A program made the position numbers and the translations under genes. A DNA stretch of 64,000 bases from Perognathus longimembris pacificus (lineage: Eukaryota > Chordata > Mammalia > Rodentia > Heteromyidae): the NCBI RefSeq assembly GCF_023159225.1, contig NC_063166.1, forward strand, positions 75,394,575 to 75,458,574, written 5' to 3'. Below are positions 44,501 to 56,500 of this stretch, in pieces. The notes beneath the pieces were generated by a model. That model was given only the letters and a program-made list of their open reading frames with translations. It was not told the DNA's origin and did not search any database. Position 1 is the stretch's first letter; every line of letters begins with the position of its first letter.

Positions 44501-47500
44501 TATGCTTCTGGGCAGCTGACCCAGGTCTCTGTGCCGGTCTTGATAATTTTGTGTGGCTTGTGAGCAATGTTATTTTAAATAAACAAATGGTTCTTGGCAG
44601 AAAAAAAAAATGGCTCCCACCCCTGGTAGACGAATAAATAAATAAGACCAAGTTCTTGCCCTTCTCCTGGGCTGGAGGGAAGGCCCATCAGAGGTCCATG
44701 GAATGTTCTTTAATTGTCACTGGGTTGGTGTCCAGCTGCTGACCACTGTCTCCTGGCATGTGGGGACACTTACTTAAGTCTGTTGGATGAGGGGATGTTG
44801 GCATACCTTTAGAGGGAAAGGCTACTATTATCTGAATAGGTTAAGGAAAAGTAAACTGAGAATGTGGCCTTTGAGCTTAGGATGAGGACTTAGAAATTCA
44901 GCAGTGAGGAAAGACAAACTAGTAAGCCAGATGAGTCACCATAGGCAATGGCTGTAGGTGGAGGAACTTGAGTAAGGAGTCCAATTTGTTCTTGAGGAAA
45001 AAGTAGGTGACGTGGACAAAAAGACAGGTTGGCCAATTCCTAGAGGGCCTTAAATGATGGGCTCAGAAGATCTACGAGTATGCAGCCTAGTAGATAGCCA
45101 GAGGAGGTTTGTAAAGCCTAGAGTGACTGCAGGAGCCTGATTACAAGAGTGCTGATCTGCTTGTGGGCTAGGTAAGGCTTTGGGGAAGCTTGTGCTGAGA
45201 CCAGTGCAGAAGAGTGGAAAGAAAGCACAGCCATATCATGCTGCTTTGCCTTTGAGCCACTTTTCAGTGTAGTTGAGTACTCTGTCACTCTTTTTTTTTT
45301 TTTTTTTCTGTTTGCCAGTCCTGGGGCTTGAACCTCAGGGCCTGAGCACTGTCCCTGCCTTCTTTTTACTCAAAACTAGCACTCTACCACTTGAGCCATA
45401 GTGCCATTTCTGGCTTTTTAACTATTTATTTATGTGGTACTGAGGAATCGAACCCAGGGCTTCATGCATGCTAGGCAAGCTCTCTCTCTACCACTAAGCT
45501 ACATTCCCAGTCCACACTGTTATTCTTATCTTTGAAAACTGAGACTCTGTTCATCAAACAATATTTCTCTTCCCTCCACTCAGCCTAGGCAACTCCTTTC
45601 TATTTTCTATGATTTTAACATTTCAGATACTTCTTATTAAACTGATTAGCTTTTTCTCACTCATAATGTGGTTAAGGTTAAGGTCAGCATTAGTATATCA
45701 TTTGTCAATTTTTTTTTCTTTTTTCTTTTTTTTCTTGTGCGAGTACTGGGGCTTGAACTTGACCTAGGCACTTTAGATTTTTCACTTTAGGCTAGCACTC
45801 TGCCACTTGAACCCCACAGCTCTACTTCTGGCTTTATAGTGCTTAATTGAACACAGGAATCTTATAGACTTTTCTTTCTGGGCTGGTTTTGATCTCCAGA
45901 TCTTGATCTCCCGAATAACTAAGATTATGGATGTGAGCCACAGGCTCCTAATTCTCTTAGCCTTTTTTTTTTTTTTTTTTTTTAATTCAAGACCAGGACT
46001 CAAACTCAGTGCCTGATTCTTTTGGTGGGGGGTAGGGGGTTGTCCTGGGGCTTGAACTCAGTATCTGGTCATTGTCTCTGAGCTTCTTGAGCCACTGCTC
46101 TACTTCCATCTTTTTCTATTTATGTGGTACTGAGGAATCGAACCTAGGGCTTTGTGCATGCATGCTAGGCAAGCCCTCTACCACTAAGCTACAGTTCCAG
46201 TCCAGTACCTGATTCTTTTGCTCATTGGCTAGAATCCCACTAACGGAGCCATGACCCCCAACCCTTCTTTTTTCCTTTTTAAGACTGAGCCATATGTTTG
46301 TTTGTTTTTCCATTTTCTTTTGGCAGTATTGGAGCTTGAACTCAGGACCTTGTACTCTATTGGCTTTATTTGCTCTGCTTGTGTGCTACCACTTGAGAAA
46401 TGCATCTAGCTCTGCTTTTTGCTGGTTATTTTTTTTTTATTTTTTATTTTTTGCCAGTCCTGGGGCTTGGACTCAGGGCCTGAGCACTGTCCCTGGCTTC
46501 TTTTTGCTCAAGGCTAGCACTCTGCCACTTGAGCCACAGCGCCACTTCTGGCCATTTTCTATATACGTGGTGCTGGGTAATCGAACCCTGGGCTTCATGT
46601 ATACAAGGCAAGCACTCTTGCCACTAGGCCATACTCCCAGCCCTTTGCTGGTTATTTTGAAGATGGAGTTTCAGAATATTTCTTCTCTCTCTTTTTTTTT
46701 TTTTTTTGGCAGTCCTGGGCCTTGGACTCAGGGCCTGAGCACTGTCCCTGGCTTCTTTTTGCTCAAGGCTAGCACTCTGCCACTTGAGTCACAGCGCCAC
46801 TTCTGGCCATTTTCTGTATATGTGGTGCTGGGGAATCGAACCCAGGGCTTCAAGTATACGAGGCCAGCGCTCTTGCCACTAGGCCATATCCCCAGCCCCT
46901 CAGAATATTTCTTTCCAGACAAGCTTCAAACTTTAATCCTCTGTATCTTAGCATCTTCAATAGCTAGGATTGCAAGTGTAAGCCACTGGCCTGGCTCCTA
47001 AGATTTTTTAAATTAGAAAATGTGGAGTATTTCATGTGTTTGCACATCATCCTTATGTAGGGGCCATGTGGATCTCTGTATTGTTCCAATTTTAGTACAT
47101 AAGCTGTGGAAGCAAGCACAAGACTTGCGTTATCAGAATACAGACTATTTTCTATTGCACGTATGAACTACATTTCTTTTAAAATCAATTTGATTGAGGA
47201 GTGCTCAGCAAAATTACCACAACCAACATATCTTCCAGCCAGAAATGACTTTATTTTTGCTTGAAGTTTCAATTAGTACATGCCCCTCTCTGGGCCATAA
47301 GATCTAAAAGGTCTGAGCAGATTTCTTGCCTACTCTGACTCTCACTGATTAGTTTGTGACTGAATAGTCGGACAAAGCTCGCTTGCTGGTGTCTGTATGT
47401 CATTCTGCACATGTGAACCCTCTGTCTTTCTGACATTGTCAGGATGAGCTGCTGAAGGCCCTGGTGAGGCAGTTTGGACAGCAAGACTGGAAGTTCCTGG

Positions 47501-50500
47501 CCAGCCACATTCCTGTGAGTACAGCCCCTTTATGGTGCCTTCCCCAGAGCAAGAACTGCTAAGAAGATAGGGAAGTTCTCCCACAACAAAATCTACTTAG
47601 GACCTTTCCTCTCAGACAAATTGATTCGCCTTGTGGGAAGCATCATGCAGTTGCCTCAGCAGTTTTGGCTTAGAGACTACTTAGTCTACTTAGAGCATGA
47701 ATCCAGTGGCATGTTGACATTTCTTTCTGCAAAAGAGGAGCAAACAGCTACTATGTTTCCACAGTGGGCCTGAAAGGAAGGGAAGCTCTAAGTAGCTGAC
47801 TCTGGGAGAGAGTATAGCCAGAGCTACCTGTCTGGCTAACTCTCTAGGTTCTTGAGGCTTCTCCTCACCAGATCCCATTGCCCCCTTACTTACATCATCT
47901 CCTTCCATATAATAGGAACTTTTCAAGGACTATATATTGCACTGCCAGTGAAAAGTAGGGATCCCTAACGTGCCCCACAAGGCTTTTTATAGAATTTGAG
48001 GCAGTGATCCATCTGGGTTTGGATGGTAGGAAGTGACCTTCCCATAGGGGCAGGAATTGTCCTTTGTTGCAAAAGGAAAGCCTCCATGTTCTGGCCTGTG
48101 AGCCTGTGGCTTGTTGTATGTGCATGGGACAGAATATACCCACTGAGGTATACTGAGCCCAGTGCTCAACTAGAGTCCAATCTCATGGTACTAGAAGTTG
48201 TCACAGATTTCTATTCTTCCCGTTCTCTTTGCAGAACCGCACAGACCAGCAATGCCAATACCGGTGGCTGAGGGTTTTGAATCCAGATCTTGTCAAGGGT
48301 CCATGGACCAAGGAGGAAGACGAAAAGGTAACTCCTGGCATGGGGCGGCACACAGGGCTCACCCACTGTAGATGAAGTAGAAATTGAAAGACTGTACTTC
48401 CTCTGGGCAGAAGTGCCCACTGAATGTGGAAGTGAGTCATTCCACTGGTCAGCCTGGACTTGCACATGCCACTGTAGTATCAGGGGTTTCCCAAGCTTCC
48501 GTTATGGGCCAAGAGCTGTTGGGCTCCTAAATCCCTACTTTTAATTAGTAATAGTACTTACCACATAAGAGTTGTGAAAGGCAATGAGTGATGTGTATAA
48601 GGAGCTTCCTTAGCCAAGAGCGTCTGGAGTGTGTGTGTGTCCGTGTGTGTGGGTGTGTGTGTCCATGTCCGTGTCCTGGGGCTTGAAGTCAGGGACTAGG
48701 AATTGTCCCTTAGTTTTTGTGTTCATTTAGCACTCTGTTGTTTGAGCCACAGTTTCACTTTCAGCTTTTTGGTGGTTAATTGGAGATAAGAATCTCAGGA
48801 ACTTTTCCTGCCAGCTGCTTCAAACCATTATCCTCAGTTCTCAGCCTCCTGAATAGCTAGAATTGCAGGTATGAGCCACTGGCACCTGGCCTGTGCTTAA
48901 CTTTTATGATGATAAGGATCACACCACATGTAACCACAGCCTCAGGATACCTTGCTTCGATTGGTCCCCATAGGCCTCTGAGGTGGGCATTATAAGTGTG
49001 GAGACCAAATTAAGCACGTCTCAGGCTAGGAAGGAGCAGCATCAAGACCAAACAGGGCTGCTTTTCCTGTGTTTCCTAGTTTCCCCATACCAGCTCAGAA
49101 TATGCCATTCCACACTAGCAGGCATAACCTTTAGAGAAAAAGAGGAGATGAAGAATACTAGATATTTTTTAAATCTTTATTTTTTTTCTTCCCCAAATCA
49201 GAATGATAGCAGTTGGTGTAAACATTTAAACTGTACAATAATCTGAGCACAGCACATACCTGTAATTACAGTACTTAGGAAGCTGAGGCAGAAGGATTAC
49301 AAGTTCAAGGCACTCTGGGCTACATAGCAAGATTTTGTCTCAAACCCTAGAGAATGAACTAGAGTATTTCCTTTGCCCAGAAGTGTTCATGCCCTTCAGT
49401 TTGCTGCGGCCTGTGGGCACATGAGCTTGTATATAAAGAATTGTAGGAGGCTCTGGTTCAGCTTGGGTAGCTGCATTTGTTGTGGTTTGTGTTCTGAGCA
49501 AGGGTACTTGGCTGAGGGGCAGTTGGTGACTGAGATCCAACCCTGGTTAGCTGTGGTTCTGAGCCTTTCTGATTTTCACGAAAGTCCTGGAAGGGTTCAG
49601 GGTGCCCTGCAGTAGGGCTGAGGTAAGAAGGTCTATCTGTTGCCTTTTCGTTTATGTGGTTCCATATTGAAAAGTGAGCCATGGGTATCCTGGGTAGGGG
49701 GCCTTGTAAGCAGATCCTCTTCTGCCCTTCACAAAGCGGGAGGCAGGATGCTGGCACCTACTTTTGGTTTGATCTTTACTCAAAGATTTTAATTACCCTT
49801 ATCCTTGATTTATTCTAGACATTAAGTGGCAAAGATATAATAAGGTCCTCAGTCCTGGAGGCTACAAAAGTCATCCCCAATAACAACCACAGTGGCTCAC
49901 TTGTAGACTGGGTCAGTGGCACCTCTCAGAGCCACAGGAAAGCCACTTGGATAGTCAGTGGCACTTCCCAGCACCACAGTGAGACCCTCTTGGATATGAG
50001 GGCACTAAGTGGAGTGTGGAGGAGTAGGCCCCTCTGGTTCACACAGTCTCTTCTTCAAGGTCATCGAGTTGGTCAAGAAGTATGGCACAAAGCATTGGAC
50101 ACTAATTGCCAAGCACCTGAAGGGCCGGTTGGGGAAGCAGTGCCGTGAACGATGGCATAACCATCTCAACCCTGAGGTGAAAAAGTCTTGCTGGACTGAA
50201 GAAGAGGACCGCATAATTTGTGAGGCCCACAAAGTGCTGGGCAACCGCTGGGCTGAAATTGCCAAGATGTTGCCTGGGAGGTGAGTTATCTTCTTAAGGC
50301 TTGGAGATTGGAGCAGACAGGGTGATGTTCCTGGAGGTGAAGGGCCATGCCAGACCTTGTGATGGGGGAGTACTGTTGGGAATAGTCTGTTCCCTACTCT
50401 TCAGCTGTATTTCCAGGGAAGATTGAGTCTTCCAGGAAGGTCTTTACTGTAAAAGGACAGACCATGTCAAGGGCAACCTTAGCCAGAAAGTCAGGTTGTA

Positions 50501-53500
50501 GTGTAACCTATTATTAAAAGGGTTATAAAAACCATCAACCTTCTGCCCTCTTGTCCAGTTTCTACTAAAACATAAGTGGTCTTGATATGTAGTCTAAGTT
50601 GGCCTTAAATGCCTCAGCCTCCCAAGTGCCGGGATTATAGGAGTGTCCCACACCTGGCCAGACACAGTAAAAAAGAATTCTGGGGGCTGGGGATTTAGCT
50701 CAGTGGAAGAGTGCCTGCCTGGCGAGCCCAAGGCCCCAAGTTCGGTCCTCAGCTCTGGGGGGGAAAAAAAAAAGAATTCTGGTGTTTATCTCCATAATTA
50801 TAAATCATTTTTAAAAATCTTTTCACCTACTGGAGATTTAGTTTTTTCAGACATTGCTATTCCTCTTGCCCCAATATACTACTATAATTTTTGTTGTTAG
50901 TTGTAGGGCTTGAACTCAGGGCCTGACTGCAGACCTTTTCTGCTAAAGGCCAGCACTCTCCCATTTTGAGCCACAGTACCACTTCTGCTTTTCTGGTGGT
51001 TATAGAGGTAAGAGTCTCATGGACTTGCTTGCCCAGGCTGGCTTTGAACCACTATTCTCAGATCTCAGCCTCCTGAGTAGCTAGGACTGCAGGCCTGAAC
51101 CACCAGTGCCTGGCTCATTTCCTTTTCTGACATTTATTCTTTTCCTTGAGTTAAGCATTGCCTTGTGGTTTGTTTTATTTTATTTATTTATTTAATGCTG
51201 GTACTGGGGCTTGAGTGCAAGGTCTTGGTGCTGTTCCTTTACCATTTGATCCATAACGCCACTTCTGGCTTTTTGTGGTTAATTAGAGGTATCCCATAGA
51301 TTTTCCTGCGGGCTGCCTTCAAACCATGATCCTCAGCTTTTAGCCTCCAGAGTTGCTATAATTATAAGCATGAGCCACCAGCACCCAGACTCATTTTTTT
51401 ATAGGGTGGGAAGGCAGCAGTGAAATGTCAACTTGGAGCTTAGGCACGAAACTTACTTGAATCATGCTCCCAGCCCTTTGGCTTTAGTTTTTTGTTTTCT
51501 TTTTAAAGAGTCTTGCTTTTTGTCCAGGTTGGTCTGTACCACAGTCCTCCTGCTTATGCTTCCAAATCACTGAGATGATAGTCACATTCCTACATCACCA
51601 GGTGTTCCTCCTTTTAGTCCTACAGGTTCTCCTGATAGCTCCCTACTACCTTGTACCTGTTGTGTACTTCATCGGGGCTCATTCTTCGGGGTTTTCTGGG
51701 TGGAGTCTGCTGTTTCTTCAGAGAAGTTTTATCTGTCCTTCTAGACTCTGCATAGTGCCCATGCCTGTTAGCTTCTAAGTAGTAGTGTGTATCCCAAATG
51801 CAGGTAGATAAAATGCCTGTTTTCCCCTACTTGATGAGAATATCACGAAGTGACAACTTTTAACCAACTTTATTTGCCAGTATATCTGTAGCACCTAGGA
51901 TAAAGGTCCTTCATAAATATAAGTGAGCAAAGACATGAGTCTCATTGGTTGCAGCACCTCAGATTCTGACCTTGGGGCTAGGAAGTGATTTGGGTCAGAT
52001 CTCCCCTATAGAGGTTGGAAACCTGAGATGCAGAGATTCAGTGACATGGGATTTAAAGAATGAAGGCTCTGTGAGGAAACAAGTGGAGAAGAGGATGATA
52101 AGCAAGGATGAGGACTGTAGTAAAGTCTGTCTTTGACCAGCTACAAAGCCAAAGTGTTTGTGTGAATGTGTGTCCATGCACATGTGAGACGTGTACATGT
52201 GTAAAGCAGAGGTACTTCTGGGCATCTTTGATATGTCATCTAAGAGCTTCTTTGCAGAGTCTTATTAACGTAGAAGCTGTCAAGAGTAGCACTTGGAGCA
52301 GTGGGGGTTTGGGGCATCCTATAACTATGGAGAATCTCAGCAAAGCACCAGCGGCAACCCATGTCTGGTCAGCACAGTGTCCTGAAGATTTGACATGCAG
52401 ATGACCCGAAACAGAATCTGTTAGGCTAATTAGTCAAGCTATTACTCTGTTCTGTCATATCGCAGAGGGAAAACAATGAGCTAATCCCAAAGATGTCTGG
52501 GAAGAGAGCAAGACTTGCATATAGGGGCATTGTGACACTCAGGCCAGAGGTCATTATTTGTATATGTTTCTAGACAAAGTGGGCAGCAAGGGGATGAGAG
52601 TTCCAAACACATTTTCAGTGTTGTCTTATCTGCCATAGTCTGAGAAATACATTTGTTTTTCTCACAGAGCTATGAGGGACTTCTTTCTGTACACCTCATT
52701 CTGGGCTAGAAACAGGAAGACTTGGTCTTAGAGCATCAAAAAATTGGTGCGCCTTCATTTACAGATGTAGATCAGCTGAGGTAGTGGTGTGCCCAGGGCA
52801 CAATGGCCAAGAGCTGCACATCACAGGTCTCTGTTTGCCCCTGCAGGACAGACAACGCTGTAAAGAATCACTGGAACTCTACCATCAAAAGGAAAGTGGA
52901 CACAGGTGGCTTCCTGAGTGAGTCCAAAGATTCTCAGCCCCCCTTGTACTTGCTACTGGAGCTTGAGGACAAGGACAACTGCCAGAGCACCCAGCCTGTA
53001 GAAGGCCAGATGGAAGGTCAGATGGAAGGCCCGGTAAGGCAGCTACCACAGCATCCCACTGTCTCATCAAATACCTTATCCAAGACTACTCACCTATTTT
53101 CTACCACAGGGTCTAGGTGTGGACTTTTTCTAGGAATTTGTGACTTGCTTGAGCATGTAAGTAGCTTATACCTGCCTATAGGAGAATAACAGTCGATTTG
53201 ATAGGTGACATGGAGACTTGGGTTGAGGACAACTCAAGCCTCCTGTTATCACTAAGGACTTTACCTGTTGCTCTTCACTCCAATAATTGAAAGAATGTTT
53301 GCCATTAAAAAACAAGCCAAAAAAGAAAGGTATTGTTTGCTCAGGAGACTGAGAATCTTGGTTCTGGACCAGCCCAGCAGACAAATCCACGCCATACTCT
53401 TATCTCCAAATTGCTTTTAAAAAACAGGAAGTACTAGTGGCTCATACCTGTAATCCTAGCTACTGAAGCTGCTGAGATCTGAAGATCACAATTTGTAGCC

Positions 53501-56500
53501 AGTCTGGGTAGGAAAGTCCAGGTGACTCCAGTTAATCACCAAAAAAAGCCGGAAATGGAGCTGGGCTCAAGTGGTAGAGTGCTAATCTTGAGCACAAAAG
53601 TTCAGGAACAGTGCTCAGGCCCTGAGTTTAAGCCTCAGGATCTGCACAAAAATGAAATAAAAGCACAAGAGGAGGTATGGTTCAAATAGTACAGAACAAA
53701 CTGAGTGGAAAAAGTTGAAAAGCCCTTAAGGCCCTGAATTTAAGCCTCAGTATGGGATTTAAAAAAAAAAAAAAAGGCAGAACTGGAGACATGGCTCAAG
53801 TGGTTATAATATCAGCTAAGCCAGTATAAGACCCTGAATTCAAGCACTAGTACTGCTCCCCCCCATAAAAAAGATTAATTGGAATGTAATATGTCTACAG
53901 TAAACGTCATGTTAATTTAGTGAACAGCTCTGTATGTAGTTGTGTTTGTAGCCATCACTATCAAGATGTAGAACATTGACCCAGAATTGTCTGTGCTATT
54001 ATTGTCAGCTTTTTTCCTATCTTTAGCTCCTTGGTGTTTTTTTTCCTGTTGTTTTGTCTTTTTTTTCAAAAGTCATGTAAATGAAATCATATAGTATTAC
54101 ACTACAATTAAGAAAGAGCCAGAGCTGGGAATATGGCTTAGTGGTAGTAGTTTGCCTAACATGCATAAGGCCCTGGGTTCAATTCCTAGGTACTACATAA
54201 ACAAATAATTTAAAAGATAAATAGAAGTCACAAAAGCTAAACATCAGTGGCTCACCCTGTAATCCTAGCTACTCAGAAAGCTGAAATCTAAGAATCACAA
54301 TTCAAAGCTAGCCTTAGGCAAGAACGTCCCAGAGAAACTTAACCACCAAAAAAACCAGAACAGTTGCTCAAAGTGGTGTGCCTTGAGCACAAAAGCTGAG
54401 GGATAGCAACTAGGAAAGAAAGAAAACCAGTATGTGCACATGTTAACAATTTCCCCAGCCCACCGCCCAAACAAACAACATTTTAAATATACCTCAGGTG
54501 ACTAACTTTTTTAAAATTGAGATAGTACGCAAAGATGGCAGATTATGAAGTTCTGATCCTGCTGAGCCCATGATCTGGAACAGACATCCTTCAAATACCT
54601 CCAGCCTTTTTTCTGTCTTTGTTAGCATATACTAATGGAACAAACATTGGGTTCCACTGACATTTTGATATATGTGTATAATGTACTTTGTTTATATTTA
54701 CACCATCAACCTGTCTTCTTTCTCTTCCTAATTCCTAGTAGTCTGAAGGCTAGTGCTGTACCACTTAAGCCACAGCTCTACTTCTGGCTTTCTGGTAGTT
54801 TTTTTGTTTTGTTTTTTTTTTTTTTGCCAGTCCTGGGCCTTGGACTCAGGGCCTGAGCACTGTCCCTGGCTTCTTCCTGCTCAAGGCTAGCACTCTGCCA
54901 CTTGAGCCACAGCGCCGCTTCTGGCCGTTTTCTGTATATGTGGTGCTGGGGAATCGAACCTAGGGCCTCGTGTATCCGAGGCAAGCACTCTTGCCACTAG
55001 GCTATATCCCCAGCCCTTCTGGTAGTTTTTTTGAGATGACAGGCTCATGAGGTTTCCTGCCCAGGTTGGCTTCAAACTATGATGATCCTATGAGTGGCTA
55101 TTTTTGTGGCTTTTATCACTACTGTTTTGCTGTTTCTCAAGAAATTTCTAGAAATGGACAGAATTTAAAAATTAGGTACATTTTATTCCATTGCTTGCTA
55201 GTGTGTGTACGGGACCACCCCCAATTTTCCCCATGCACTGTGAAAGTTTGGCATTATAAATGTTTCTGGTACTTCAAAAGTAATGCATGGCTGGTGGCTC
55301 GCACCTATTACCCTAGCTACTCGAGAGGCTGAGATCTGAGGATTGAGATTTGAAGCCAGCCCAGGCAAAAAAGTCTGAGACTGGGGCTGGGGATATGGCC
55401 TAGTGGCAAGAGTGCTTGCCTTGTATACATGAGGCTCTGGGTTCGATTCCCCAGCACCACATATACAGAAAATGGCCAGAAGTGGCGCTGTGGCTCAAGT
55501 GGCAGAATGCTAGCCTTGAGCAAAAAGAAGCCAGGGACAGTGCTCAGGCCCTGAGTCCAAGTCCCAGGACTGGCCAAAAAAAAAAAAAAAAAAAAAGTCT
55601 GAGACTCTCATCTCCAATTAACCATTACCCCCAAAAAGCTGGAAGTGGAGCCTCAAGTGATGGAGTCCTAGCCTTGAGCTCAGGGACAGCACCCAGACCT
55701 TAAATTTAAGCCCTAGTACCAGAACACAAGAAATGCATGTATATTTTTAAGTTATTAATTATAAAGGTGATATAGAGAGATTGTAGTTACATAAGTCAGG
55801 TAATGGGTAAATTTCTTTTTGGACAATGTCACCCCTTCCCTCATTTTCTCTCCCAGTTTTTCCTTCTGGTCTCCACCCACAAGTTGTATATAGTTCGTTT
55901 TCAACATAGTGCCTAGTAAGTATCACTACTATATTCGTTCACCCTTTATCGCTCTATTTCTATACCTGCATGGGTATTGTTTTAAAATAAAAAACTAGAG
56001 GATGTACTTGCCAAAATTTATTACCAAGGTTAATAATTTGAAATGGGTTATGTGTTAGAGTTTATTTTTTCTGCCTCTCAGATCTTTCCTTTCTTTCTGA
56101 ACTTGTTGTATCTTCCTTAATGATTCTCTCTTTGGTCACTTTTTACCATTACCATTAGTGCTGCAGTGAAGGTCAGATTCTTCTCAGATTAGCCTGTTGT
56201 GTGTGGTTAATTTTATGGATGTGGAGTGGTTGAGTCATGCTGTGTGGACAAATGAAATCTTCAGTGCATGGTGAAATTGCCACCTGGTTGACTTTCTAGC
56301 TTTTAATATTAGCCCAGAGTTACATCTTTTCTTTCTGTATGTTCTAAGCCATTAGAGAGTCTATTACTGCATTTTTTACTTGTTGAATGCTTCAGCATGG
56401 ATTTCCTAAGAATAAGGGCACTTAGTTATGCACCCCATAGCACTATAGTACAGACATGTCCAATTTAGGGACTTGGACTGTGATTCTGAGAAACAAGTCA

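Larger units (their letters stand above)
46310..46997 (-). mobile_element. B1-dID type SINE split twice by IDL-Geo copies
   Basis: Host pieces: 46315-46439, 46645-46690 and 46899-46997 (end TAGCTAGGATTGCAAGTGTA). A 235-codon open frame here is SINE sequence, not a gene. Confidence 0.75.

Noticed and set aside
45960..46997. CRISPR-like array of repeats
   Set aside because: The repeats are about 200-bp SINEs with TSDs, unevenly spaced, in a mammalian intron.
46294..47001. 235-codon open frame on the plus strand
   Set aside because: It is made of two reverse IDL-Geo copies and a B1-dID copy; the repeated [18 protein letters not shown] peptide is antisense SINE and recurs at many other loci.
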